Positions 1 to 15,069 of a stretch of 64,000 nt of DNA are shown one piece after another. Every line of letters starts with the position of its first letter. The stretch's first letter is position 1. This DNA comes from Trochalopteron elliotii (Eukaryota > Chordata > Aves > Passeriformes > Leiothrichidae): the NCBI GenBank assembly GCA_024734555.1, contig JANPWX010000359.1, positions 1,573,042 to 1,637,041 on the forward strand. Reading direction: 5' to 3'. The translations under genes were made by a program, and so were the position numbers. The notes below the pieces were generated by a model. It was not told the origin of the DNA. It worked only from the letters and a program-made list of their open reading frames with translations, and ran no database searches.

Positions 1-766
1 CTTAATCCTGACACATCACAAAAAGTCTGCTTTCATTTACTCTGGCATCAATTCACTGTAATTCCATCAGAGTGACTGGAATTACTTTGAATTTACTGCT
101 CTATAAGCAAGAACAAAATTTGTTCCCATGATTGACAATTACAGATGTCTGAATGGAGGTAAAAACCACAAACCTTTCCAAAATAATGTTCAGTCTTTAC
201 TCTTAATGGGTTTCATGTCACCAAGGAATATGTCAAGTAATTTTGCCAGTGACCATGTGGTGGGAAAAGAAATCTAAATGCATGAATGTAAGAATTGATT
301 ACTACTAATGAGCAAGCTTACAAATTAGCATATTCTGACATAATGGAAGCCTAGTACAAGTCTGTTTTTAAAAAGTACACCACAAGGGATTTTCTTCTTT
401 CTGTGAAGTGAGAGAGAGAGTAGGATCACCTCAAGGATATTTTCAGTGGTTACTTCTAGACAACCTTCCCTCTGATCAATAATGTCTACTTGCTGAAACA
501 GTAGAGAGTATATTTTTCTTATCTATGAAATCATATGTTGCAATTACTTGCTTCTGAGTTGAGTAATTTGACAATTAAAATTTTACAGTGGTTTTTATAT
601 GTCCTTCAGGAGAGGGAGGTTTTGTTTCTTTGCTGCAAAAGATTAAGCAAAAGAAAAGGTGTGCATAATATTTGCATTTCTACCAATGTCTGAAAAGTCA
701 GTAGTTGAGGTCCCAAAGATTAAAATGTTATTTCCTGATCTTTAATGGACTCTCATTTCTGTTCAG
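1..766 (+). other. KCNH8: KCNH8 intron (3' part), upstream of first visible exon
   Basis: AT-rich non-coding DNA ending in a splice acceptor (TTCTGTTCAGCAG). I see no upstream PAS-domain exon here, so the preceding exon lies outside the window. There is no recognisable repeat apart from a short GA run near 410-420. Confidence 0.75.
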
Positions 767-897
767 CAGAAAAATGGAAAGGAAGAGGAAGAGCAGGATC
801 ACATTTTGAGTCAGCACGCAGACGGAGTAGAGCTGTCCTTTATCATATCTCTGGACATCTACAAAGAAGAGAGAAGAACAAATTAAAAATTAATAAT
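767..897 (+). CDS. KCNH8: KCNH8 exon (window exon 1): linker between PAS domain and S1
   Basis: Internal exon of an Elk-type voltage-gated K+ channel (Kv12 subfamily). The translation contains [20 protein letters not shown] followed by KNKLKINN, the basic cytoplasmic linker that joins the PAS/eag domain to S1 in KCNH8; the paralogues KCNH3 and KCNH4 have a diverged version. The exon begins in phase 1 (2 nt complete an upstream codon) and ends in phase 0 at AAT|GTAGGT, which joins in frame to the AAT (N-V-F-V-D-K) of the next exon. The acceptor is a CAGCAG tandem, so the start may be 767 or 770, a one-codon difference. The open frame runs upstream to 745 and downstream to 981 only by chance. 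Family identity is from recognition of the protein sequence. Confidence 0.93.
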
Positions 898-3503
<2,606 letters not shown>

Positions 3504-3504
3504 A

Positions 3505-3870
3505 NNNNNNNNNNNNNNNNNNNNNNNNNNNNNNNNNNNNNNNNNNNNNNNNNNNNNNNNNNNNNNNNNNNNNNNNNNNNNNNNNNNNNNNNNNNNNNNN
3601 NNNNNNNNNNNNNNNNNNNNNNNNNNNNNNNNNNNNNNNNNNNNNNNNNNNNNNNNNNNNNNNNNNNNNNNNNNNNNNNNNNNNNNNNNNNNNNNNNNNN
3701 NNNNNNNNNNNNNNNNNNNNNNNNNNNNNNNNNNNNNNNNNNNNNNNNNNNNNNNNNNNNNNNNNNNNNNNNNNNNNNNNNNNNNNNNNNNNNNNNNNNN
3801 NNNNNNNNNNNNNNNNNNNNNNNNNNNNNNNNNNNNNNNNNNNNNNNNNNNNNNNNNNNNNNNNNNNNNN
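3505..3870. other. Assembly gap (366 Ns)
   Basis: An unbroken run of N. It lies wholly inside an intron, 66 nt after the donor at 3438/3439, so no coding sequence of the gene is missing: the flanking exons join in frame and match the family without a hole. The true length is unknown. Confidence 1.
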
Positions 3871-6269
3871 TTTTGGGTAGTTCTTGTGTTACTCTTAAGG
3901 GACTTTTGTTTTCAAGGAAGATTGAAACCCATTGTTTCACCCTGGGGATGTCTAAAACCTTACCAGTATAGGAATGCGCCCTGGAATTGCTACAATTTTG
4001 TTCACAATCTATGGTTTTTGTTATTTTTTTTTTATTTATTTCACACTTAGAAGAGTTATGGACCACAAGCTGAACAGATTTTTTAAAATATCAATGTAAG
4101 ATTAAAACTTACACTGAAATAACACGGTACAATATCAATATGCTGTATTGACAGCTGGGATAGAATTTGAGAGATTTGTGTTTGTCATCTGGTCCATGCT
4201 CTAAACTTTTTATTTCCATGATCCATTTAATTCTCACATCCCTTAAGAATCAAAAAGGAAACAAGGTCATATCTAAAAATGACTTTGTATCAAAGAAATT
4301 TCTTTAGTTTTTGTAGTATCTTTTTTTCAATTTATTTCTGAATATTGAAAGGAATCCCTGAATAGAGTCAAACAGATTGTTCCCCAAGATTTTACTGTTA
4401 TGATACCACTCAGTGTTGTCACACTGATAAACCAGAACTCAGATCTGTTGCTACTTGCAGGTGAATAAGCTATTATTTTTAAGAAATAAGCCAAGCTGGG
4501 TATGTCTTTCTTGAACATGAAAAGGGTTTGGATGGGTTCGAGAGAGAAAGAGAACAAAAAACCCCAATAAAATCGTTTTCAGGTTTGAAACTTCTTTCCC
4601 ACTTCAATCTTCCCTATTTTTTTGTGTAAAAATATAGCTTAGCTCAAACACTAAAGGCAACATTACAGTCTTCTCTAGCAGAACTAAAGAAAATTGTAAC
4701 ACCATAAACACTAAGCAATAACTCAGATGACATTCTTATAAAAGTTTTGAAGAGTTTATTCCATTTCTCTGTCAGCTATATTGTAGACAGTAAGACTGGT
4801 AATTGATATGGATGATGGAAAAATCAGGTGTTATGATGAATAAGGATTTGTTTCATCCTTTGTCATTGTTTTGTCATTAGACTGAAGGTACAAATTTCTA
4901 TTTTATGCTCACTATTAGATCTTGGTGGACTCTTTCACATTAATGCAAACAATTCACATTCAAAGATTCTCAAGCACTGCGGTAAGAAGCTTGCATTCTG
5001 CAATGCAGATCATCAAGGATCATCCTGTGTCTTGAGTAAAAAGAGTGAGGTTTTGACTCTAGCCAGTCATAAATTAAGGTTAATTAAGGATACTAAATCA
5101 AATAATCCCACTTGAGGTACTTGCGTGACTTTCTATAAAGAGTAGACTCAGGGTTACAATATTTTGATACTGGTGTAAATAACTGGTTTGTGTTAAAACG
5201 TGTATACAAGAGAGTATAGTCTGTCTCTAACTGATTTATGTGCTGTAGTATTCATTTGAAACAAGAGAGATGGTGAACTGCTCAGTGTTACTTTTCTGGT
5301 TATATATTTTGCTGGAAATATGGAGTCTTTATACCAGTAAGTCAAAAGCAAAGACATCTCTATGATCAATAGAATAGCTGAGTAAGGAAAATAAAGTGAA
5401 GAAGATTTTCTGTAAATTTTACTTCATGTTTTCCAGTTAGATTTTTTGGTCTGTAGTCCAGGAAATCAAACTATGGCTGTAACTAAATGTATTCAAAGAA
5501 ATGTGCATGGAGCACCAGAAGAGACTTTGACTAGTCATGTTACTGGTAACCACAAACACTGTGCTGTAGAATACCAAAATTCCTCCCCCAGAGTTTGAAT
5601 AATGGGTCAATTTTCCCCAGAATAATATTTTTCTAGAGTTAATATCTGATTTAAATCTCCAGCTCTGAGGAAAGGTTTATGGAGTATTTTCACGACATTG
5701 TCACACCGCATTTAAATCCCTGCAGTGAATTTAAAGAAAATAGTGTGTTTATGATCATCTCTCCAGGGTCCCTTGTCTGTTGAAATGTTGAATTAATATG
5801 TCTCAGAACATATATAACTATATTGAAAGTAATAAGATTGACAGCATACTTCAATTTAAGTGTAAGTTTCCTGGCATTTGTTGCACTGTGGCACTGACAA
5901 GCACATCTTTGATGGACGATCTATGTGCTCTGAGAAAAGTCAATGAGAAAGGTTGAGAAAAATTCTTTTTATGATGCCACTGCCTCAGAAAGGCAGTGGG
6001 GAGATCTGTCTGATACAGGATCCTCAGTTCTATTACAGCTTTGTAGTCACAGATTGAGGCATCACGAAAGTAGTCATGGATTGGAGAAATAGAGCCTATC
6101 TACTTTGATTTTATTCATATTTCTGAGAGCATGGAGTAATATTCCTTTCATGAGCATAGCTTGCATGAACACTCATTTAGACTTGGCAAGGTCTTTGTTT
6201 TTAGCTGTGTTATCCAAGACTGACTATACTCTTGGGCATATGGTGTGACTCTTCAGGATGATTCTGTGG

Positions 6270-6340
6270 ATGGCCAGGAACTGGACCTGATGATCCCTGC
6301 GGGTCCTTTCCAACTAAGCTTATTCTGTGATTCTGTGATG
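6270..6340 (+). mobile_element. CR1 LINE 3' end fragment
   Basis: A truncated 3' tail of a CR1 non-LTR retrotransposon. It reads GGACCTGATGATCC, then GGTCCTTTCCAAC, and ends in two copies of the octamer ATTCTGTG (6322-6340), the hallmark of avian and other sauropsid CR1 tails. There is no ORF and it is certainly immobile. The 5' boundary is approximate. Confidence 0.85.
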
Positions 6341-9300
6341 TGAGTCAACCTGTGCCTAAGCATGATAAAAATACATATAGAAATGTTCTTCTGACTTGGG
6401 TTTTTACAAGTAAGAGCATTGATATGAGTTAAATTATTTATGAGAAAAGCATCTAGCTAGAGGTTTAACTGCTTTAGCCTTGAAAGTTCTCTAAAACACA
6501 GACAAGAGATAAACAATAATAACAACCCATTTTGTGACATCTTCAGGGGAGGCGATGAAGGGAGAACATAATTAGGTCTTCTCATATGAAACTAAATTTT
6601 TCACTTGATGTTTCCTGTGATAACTTGTGTGATGTTGTATTTGAGTGTACTTCCATGATCTGTTTCCCTTTGTTATGTGAGCAAACCTTCTCTAACATCC
6701 CCCTGTAAATAAATCTTTTGCTTCCTCTAACAAAAGATAGAGTAGAATTAGTTTTAGAATTTTTTGATTGTCCTATATATTCAAAAGCAATAAAGAGTGC
6801 AGAAAAAAAGCTTGTTAGCCTTAACATATTTTTAAAACCTCATTAAAAATATCATAAGAAGTGTTTTATCTGATGAGGGCTATTATCTGCTTTATTGTGC
6901 TATATGCTTTAAGCTTATGCCCCTGTATTTGCATAGACAGTAGCTGGGACCTTTATTTCTGGATAGGTATTTCTGGGGGAGTGAATATCAATACTTCTAA
7001 GAAGCATAATGGATCTTGGTTACTTTTCATTAATATTTTTAAAGTTTTCTGTCTTATGGAGAAAAAAAAAGGCAGGAGAACCTCTCACCAAGTGCATTCA
7101 ATTTAATTAGTAATAACCTTCCAATTGCTTAGCTTTTACTCTTCCATAACTATCCGTGCAGTGTTTTTATTTCTGCAACAGTTTCATTCCAGTTTTCAGA
7201 TATTACCTTTCTTTATCTGTTTTGGTTTTTAAAAAAATTTTTGAACATCTTAATTAAAGAAAGCAATAATATCTGAGAAATTATCAGTTCTTTATTGTGT
7301 ACTCACAGGGGTATTTGAATAGGAGGCCTTCAACAGGAGTTGAAATCAATGCAATGGTTCAGTGAAAATATGCACAAGTTTTCTGGGAAATGGTTGGGGA
7401 ATTGTTTGGGGAATAAGATCAAAATGGTTTGACTATTTTGTGTCTAAGGTGGCCAGGAACAACTATAGAGAGAAGAGCTCAATTTTCTATTTGTGGATCA
7501 TCTAGTTTTCAGTGGAAGAGAAACACTGGATACTAATTATGGCTATGAAGTTACACTTTTTATAAACAGACTGGAGAGTTATTTAAAGTGATTTCCTGCA
7601 GTATAATACTTTGCCACCTGTAGGGGAGAGAAATCCCAAACCCATCCCTTCCTCCACTCTCCACACACACACTGGCATCTGAAGACTTGATCTATGCCTT
7701 AGACTTTCAAGAGAGAAAATTGATCTTCATTTAGACTAAGATTTCCTCTCTTTGTAGGCATATTTCTCTCTCTCCCATTAAATATTATTTAATAAAGTGT
7801 TTTATCAGCAATTTCTGTTTCTAAATCAGTATGTTTAAAAGGGCTAAAGCTCTGATTTGTGTGGCATGACACTGTAGACTTGTGTGGGGACTTGTGTGGC
7901 CATAAGTATTGATAACAAATCTAAATGACTCAAAATCTTTCAAAAACTTTTGAATCATATGAAGTCCTTGAGTCTCACATGTTTAATATGTAGAGACTTA
8001 AAACTATGGCATAAATCTTGTAGAAATTAATATAATCATTCATGACTTACACAGTAATTCAAGGATATATATTATTGTACTGAAAATAATATATGTTGAA
8101 TAAAATTTGTTGGAATAAGATGAGGAGGTATTAAATGCTATAAATTTTATTAGATTGCTTTAAAATGGAAGGCTCACTTCCTTTTTTCTTTCCTCTTTCT
8201 ATTCATTATTCTCATGATTATCATTTCCTATGTTTGCAAGTGCACAGAAGGTCATTTAAAATATTTTCTGTATCTGGGGGACCTCACTTCTAAGAAAACT
8301 GCTGCATTTTGAAAGGAAATGGCAGTGTTTTGAATTCTTGAAAGTGTGGTTTCAGGCTGTAATATTCTAAAATTCAGGGAAGGACCAAGGGAGTGGTTTG
8401 AAATTATCTCTGGGAATTTATTTCTAAGCAACAAATGGTGTCATCTGTGAATGCATATGAACAGAGCATATAAAGAGATAGAGTCACATTGTTGATACAC
8501 CTAATGTTTGAAAGAGAAGGTCATCAAAAAATGTTCATGGTCTATGGATTACCTAATAATGTGAAAAAACAGTGCAAAATATTTATGCTGAAAAGCTGTA
8601 GGAAGTTTCCTAAAGATTCTCCCTCGAAATATCAAACGCAGGTGGGCAAGACCACTATAACTTTAAAAATTTTTTCAATAACCTTCCTTGCATACTTGTA
8701 AGGAGAAGAGATGCTTGTCCGCACACAAGATGCTGTTTCCAAGCACAAAACCATCAACCTCGACCTAAAGGAGATAAGTGTAAGCCACAAGTAATTATTT
8801 CATAGGAGTATTTCTGTATCTCCAGGTAGATGCAGATAAGTGTTATGGTAATGGAGGCGCCCTGAAAATTTTACTTGTATTGCCTCTACTAACTCCTCTG
8901 CATTAGAGTTAAAATTAGACAAGAGTTGTATTTTTCATTTACTATCCTATATTACAGTGGTAATACAATGTTGCATTTTCCAATAAGATTAAAGTTTTTT
9001 AATTAGCAATCTAGGTAATTAACAAGGAAATTATCTGATACTTAATAGTTTACCGCACTTTTTGTGAATTAGCGTGTGGTCTTTTTTTCCCTTTTTTGGT
9101 ATGATTTATGGCTATTTTCTACATGAATTGCTGTCAAACTATATGCGGTAAATTCCAAGAAAAATATTTCAGGTTTTCTCTTGGAACTGGTCAAAAACTG
9201 GAGGTGAATGAAGCAGAATGAATTCAGTACTGCCCACCGAATATTTTTCTGAATTGATCTTTGCTTTGTTTTCTGCAACATTTGTGTGAAGTAAAATCTG

Positions 9301-9469
9301 CTTATGAAATACCCAACAACTACGTCTGCTTCACACAGCTTGAATTTAGTGGAAAAGTTACATCATTTGACTGATGTTTCCCCACTCTTTGGAATTGCTT
9401 CTTTCTGCCATATTTCTGCAGGTTCTATTAAGAAAATTGCCCATGTAGAAACTTTCATACTTCTGCAGT

Positions 9470-9521
9470 CTAGCTTCTTTTCAAAGCAGAGGTAACTAGC
9501 TTCTTTTCAAAGCAGAGGTAA
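9470..9521. repeat. Perfect 26-bp tandem duplication
   Basis: Two identical adjacent 26-bp units (9470-9495 and 9496-9521) beginning CTAGCTTCTTTTCAAAGCAG. No mismatch, so a recent replication-slippage or repair event, or an assembly artefact. Confidence 0.95.
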
Positions 9522-10028
9522 CAGTTCATTTTTCAGAAATATTTCAAGTCCTTTTCTTTTTTCTCAAGACTCCAAAGTCTATATCTTCCTTTGTAGAAAA
9601 GTCAATAGAACATATTTTAGCTATTCAATATGTTCAGGGATTGAGTCTGTTTCCAAAAGATACAGCATAGTTTATAAGAAAAAAAGTTTTTCCAGTTCAG
9701 TATGTTATTTTAATGGTCCTGATATGTGATGCTTTTCTGGTGTGACAGCTACTATGGAATTGAGATTAGCTAATCACAGTTTAACACCCTCATAGTCAAA
9801 GAAAGCAACTAAAAAGGGCAAACTCCAAAGGCTAAAAATCAAAGAAGCAGGTAAAAGAAATAACCCCCTGTCTTGACATTTGGGTGATGGCCATTCATGT
9901 CTATAGCAGCCAAAGTATGGTGCTTGATAGAACATATCATGTTAGTGTATTATTGCTGACAGTGCCCTTGTGGAGGGAGCAACTTTTAATATAAAAACAC
10001 CCATTCAAAAGATGCCTCCAGATTTCTT

Positions 10029-10045
10029 TATATATATATATATAT
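10029..10045. repeat. (TA)n microsatellite
   Basis: About eight and a half uninterrupted TA dinucleotides in intronic sequence. Confidence 0.95.
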
Positions 10046-13000
10046 GTTAATGGATAATTTACCCAAGTAGAACAGTATTTCCACTTGGCTGTAACTTCAA
10101 TATCACATTACTTTCCACTGTAAGAACAAATAGTAAGGAAGAGCAAATCACTGTCAGTTATAGATGGATTTGGGGAGTCAGTTCTACTATGATCCATCAC
10201 ACATAAAAATGAATTTTCTTCCATTAAAATCACTGGAAATGTTGTTTATTTGACAAACTTGAATGAGTCAAGGCTGACAACATACATCATAGCACTGGCT
10301 TAGGACAGGGACTGTGCCACTTCTCTTGTACTGTGCAGTGCTAAGCAACTTGGTGTCAAATGGAGAAGTTTGACTGGTAAATCAGCTCAGTATGTTCAGT
10401 CATGACTTTAACAGCAAAAGAACTCTGAATTATAGTTACTCCATGCTAGCAGAAATCTTATTCAGAAGTCCATCATGTTACATTACATCATGTGAATTGT
10501 GGTAAAGATTTCAAGAATTTGTAGCTTTTAACACTGTTCCTGTTGTTTATCTGAGTTCTAGTCATCCAGATAAAGCCACAAGATTTCTAAAAAAAAGCCG
10601 CTTTCACTGGAGGTGTAATGTGGCTCTAAAATGTGTTTTCCACACTGTGACTGCCCACACAAACTAAATGGGGTTGTTTGCACAATATTCTGAAGTGTTA
10701 GTGACCAGGAGAAAATGATATTTGGGGTTGCACTCAAAGGAAAATAGGAAGGAGAGGTATATTTGATAGCCATATTTTACATTTTTAAATGTGTAATTGC
10801 TTAAGGGCCAATTCTAACCCTTTCCCATCATTTTCTTCAATGATAATGCTCCTCAATGAGGTACTTTCTATTTTTTCTGTTTAAGCAGTGGAAGAGAACA
10901 AACTTTCCTACTTAACAAAACACCATCCTAGTAACACAATGATGGGTCTTGTTATTCCATTTTAGATATCAAGTCCATTAGGATCTAGACATCATATCTT
11001 GGGATACTTAATGTCTTTAACTTCTGGCAGCATATAATTTGGTCCAACTTCTTCCTTCTCACTGTTCCCTACATCAACACAATACACCTGAAACTTCAGT
11101 TATATGTAGTTTGGTATGATCTTTCATCTCTCAAAGATTCTGACAAGAACTAGAAATATTTAGCCTCTAGTTGAGTCTTAAATGAAAGATGTCATATTTA
11201 ACACATGTATTAAAAAAATTATATTTGGATAAAGCATTTTTTCCTAAAAGACATCAACTCTTCTTCAAAGTCCTTAAAGATTCCACAACTCTATTTACTT
11301 ACGGCTTGTAAACTACATATTTCTATTTTGGAGGGTTTTTTTCATCAACCTGCAGAAGTGGCATCTCACTAAGTGTTTGGTTTTTAAAATGTTGCTGCCT
11401 CCTGACTCTTGTTTGGGGCACACTGGATTGCAATTTAACATCTGATATGACACAATATTGCTTTGCTGCTTCATTTCAAAATTAGATAAGAAGTATGTAT
11501 TGAATACATCTGGATTTTCTACAAGATTATTATTAGATTCTCTCGTAATGATATGAGACTATTTACTACAAAGGAACTAAAATTTCCCACTAGTGTTATT
11601 TTCCTAATACTGTAATTGTCCTTCATCATGGACACCAGTGATTTCTTTCTCAAACAGGTCTAGGTTTTCATTACAATTTTTCTATACTTTATATCAGTTG
11701 TTGCTTAATATCTGTTCACAGTTTGATATAACTTTCTAAAGAAAGAAAAAATACTGTTCCTCCAGCAGCTGCAATAGGCTTTTATTAAGGCATAATTTTG
11801 ATTATATTATTCATATAGTATGTATTTTATTATATTTTATATATTTATTACATAAAATTCCTACATTATTGGTACTTAACTTTTGCTGAGCTTTTTTTCT
11901 TGTAAGCTTTATTTGATTTAATAATGGCTCAAGTTCTTCCACAATGATATAAGATGAGCATTACTTTCTTTTCCTACATGAATCCAATTCCATCTCCCTC
12001 ACCTGATCATGTCAGCCTCTGAAAGAAAATAATCAAGCTAATTGTGGTTATAGATGTCTGGAAGAAAGATGTTGAACTGAAAAATCACACTTCCACTTGA
12101 ATAAATTTTTCCTAGGCAATTTGCTAGGAACATCTATGCTTATCTCAGCAGTAGAATAGAAAAAACAAGAGTTTATATAGGGACAGATAAATTGTTCTTC
12201 AAACAATATGGCACTAATATTTCCTGAAAACTTTCCTAAAAGGTCTCTGGACAGATTCTAATATCATTATCCTTGTATGATTAAATAAAATTTGCTCAAA
12301 CAATCAGATAGATGAAAGAGCCTGGACTTTGGGGAAAGTATTACTAGCTAAGGACAACCAAGGTAAAATCACATAAAAGAAAGTAAAAAAAATACAAGAA
12401 ATTAGAGATGAGTCAGTCATACCATCTAGAAGAGGGAAATAATGTAGAAAATTGTCTTCTCTGAAAATCAATGGGGTTAACATAGCTAAATCATCTAGTT
12501 CTCAAGCACAGGTTTGAGTGACTGCGGTCTAATAAAACATCACTATTTATATCTATGCCACTTGCCCTAAAGGCACAGGATTTTTCAATTTCATTTAGTT
12601 GCCAGTGAAAGACAGTTACACTGAGGTATATTGCATTGCATTTTCTGAAATTTAAGACTATGACATGGGCAGCTATTGAATCACCTGCCTAACCCTGAAT
12701 TGTTATTCTGCTACAACTTGATCATATTTTTAATCCTAGAAGGATTTATTTTTTACACAAACAAGCCTAAAGAGAGAAAAAAAAATGTCGTCACAGGGAA
12801 ATCAGCTGCTTCAGGTAAAATAACCCTGTTTATGGGGAAAGTAGCTCAGCTGGCCTCCAGATATCTATTTTTTAACAGGGATTAGAAATTGAGATTATAC
12901 AAAACACATACTGTGCTTTTAAAATTTTAGAAGGGGTGTTATATTGGAAAACATCTTAATGATTAAGAGGTTAGCTTGATGACTATCAGTTTGTGGCTTT

Positions 13001-14427
13001 TGTTCCTTTTATATAATTTAGGAGACCAATCTGCTTTATGCACTAAGTAGGACCTCAATTTTTAAACATAATTTTGTTCCGCTTTCTTGAACACCAGTTT
13101 GAATCAGTGTTTTCATACCATTCACTGTGAATGTGTCACATAATAGAAATCTAGAAAAGAGGCAACCTGATCAAGGATGTAGCATGTCATACAGAGCTTT
13201 AATCCAAGAGACATCACCAGTTTCAAGACCTTATGAGCTTGCTTAGATTTCCCAGCTCTTTTATGCCCAGCTATCAAGTAAGTTGCCTTTTCTTAGGAAT
13301 CGAGCATTTCTAGGGCATGGATTTCACACTGGCAGCTTGTGAAAAAGAAAACAGTCACCAATAGGTGAGTAAAAGGCATTAGAACACTCAAATAAGGAAA
13401 GTAATTGTTTAGAGCTTTCCAGTTACATCATGTTATTGGCTAGAGGTATTTGAAATGAAAATATCACAGACTCATGTAGCCACGATAATTACAAACTTGG
13501 AAGATTTTCAGGTAGTGATGGTCCCAGTGTTCTGGTGTTTACTGCTGTGAATACTGTGTGGGAGCTTAATGGGAGCAAAATATATAAATAAATTCGGAAC
13601 TGCAACTGTATACAGATAACAATTTCATATTCCTTTTGTGGCTGAAAAAGCTAGGTGTTTTTTTTTTATATAAAACTGCATTTTCTATAATCTTTCGGTG
13701 TATCTTTGCATGAGTTTTGGAGATATCACTTTTCTTACAAGATTTTTTTTCAGGGATGTGTGCCCATACCTTACCAGTAGTGGAAATAACAGACTGAGAG
13801 AATTCACGCAGATGGAGCTAATTAGCCATGGGATCTAACCATGAGAAAAATCACAGTCATGGTTTCACAAATTCACTGTTTATTATCTCTGCATGCACCT
13901 TAAGGACTTAGTGTCCAAAGGGGCTTCTGGTCTGTGTTGTGTTGGGTTGGTAGGGAAAGATGACCAGTCTGCAAGGTAGAGAGAAGGGGGACTCAGAGGA
14001 ACAGGATTCAAAAAGCAGAAAGCAATTTCATCAGACGGTGTGTGGAGCAGAAGCCCATTTTCCTACACAGTGTGCAAGGGTGACAGGATTCCTAGTTCCA
14101 AGCCTCTTGAAACTGGAGATCTTGGGTTCTGCCTGTTGGGTGCTTTCAGGTCAAGTTTAGCTTTGTGTTCAACAGAAAAAAAAAAAAACCAAAAAAAACC
14201 CCACCTGCTTGGAATACTGACACTCTTTGCTCAAGGTTCACACACAGCAGTGTGCAGAAATGAATGGAGAAGGAGGAGATCATGACTGGCTTAAGACACA
14301 TTGGTGTTTGTTAACACAAGATGTATCTGTGTTAAACACAGTATAAGTCTTCTGGAAAAGACCATGTAGTTAAACATTATTTAAAGACCTTTCTTCAAGT
14401 CAATAGGATAGTCTAGACTTTATAATG

Positions 14428-14433
14428 AGCTTT
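14428..14433 (+). repeat. Putative 6-bp target-site duplication, left copy
   Basis: AGCTTT immediately before the TG that opens the LTR; the same hexamer follows the terminal CA at 15064-15069. A 6-bp duplication is usual for class II (beta/alpha-retrovirus-like, ERVK) integrations. Confidence 0.7.
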
Positions 14434-15063
14434 TGTGGGAGTGCATTTTTCAATTTTAAGTTTAATTCATAAGTTAATGTTCTTTTGTAAAATGGTTTGT
14501 TCTATGTACCCTTTCTGTCACCCACTTTTGGTTTATCCCTGTCTTCTCCCCAGTGATAGTTCTGTGATTGGTTCTGTGTTCCCCCTAAGTTTTCCCCTAA
14601 AAGACAGTTATCTGCCCATCACCTGGCAAGTAACCTCCTGTTCCTGTCCATCATTTTGGGGGTCTCTCCCTGCTTCTGGAAAATTCTAGGAGAGGCGTTG
14701 AGTGATTGGACAGAATCCTGATTGTCACCTTCTACTGTTCATTTTATGGTTGTTTTATATGTTTATTATGATATGAGCCACCTCCCCTTTATACCTTATT
14801 GGTCCTTGGTTGGACCTCCCCCTGTGTTACACCCCTCTTTAAAAGGTCCTCCCCAGGGTCAGACTTGGTCCCTCTCCTGAGGCAGATGTCCCGAGGTGAG
14901 GGCTCCATGCAGGAGTTCCAATAAACTTGTTGTGACCCAACCTCTCTGGTGTCCCTCCTTTCATCCTTCCGCCTTCGTCTCGCTGACGCTGCTGAGCAAC
15001 AAGGACCCACCGGTGTGATATTGGTGCCAAGGCTAGCTGGCGTGAGAAACAGGCACTGTATCA
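14434..15063 (+). mobile_element. Solo LTR of an endogenous retrovirus, sense to KCNH8
   Basis: A 630-bp segment with LTR architecture: it starts TGTGGGAG, ends CTGTATCA and is bracketed by AGCTTT direct repeats. Inside are a CT-rich promoter-like stretch with a TTTAAAAGG box at 14838-14846, a poly(A) signal AATAAA at 14920-14925 followed by TTGTTGTGACC, and a C/T-rich U5 with several CpGs (14945-15015). No gag, pol or env coding sequence is adjacent, so this is the remnant of recombination between the two LTRs. An alternative reading ends U5 near 15020, where TTGGTGCC (15021-15028) resembles the start of a tRNA primer-binding site; then about 40 bp of internal sequence would remain. The family name cannot be assigned without a repeat library. 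Confidence 0.8.
14920..14925 (+). terminator. Poly(A) signal AATAAA inside the solo LTR
   Basis: Canonical AATAAA about 75 nt downstream of the TATA-like TTTAAAAGG box, followed by a GT-rich stretch, as expected for the R region of a retroviral LTR. It lies on the KCNH8 sense strand and so could in principle end transcripts prematurely within the intron. Confidence 0.6.
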
Positions 15064-15069
15064 AGCTTT
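15064..15069 (+). repeat. Putative 6-bp target-site duplication, right copy
   Basis: AGCTTT directly after the terminal CA of the LTR, identical to 14428-14433. Confidence 0.7.

Noticed and set aside
14789..15064. 91-codon minus-strand ORF
   Set aside because: Lies inside the LTR R/U5 region on the opposite strand, with no protein resemblance.
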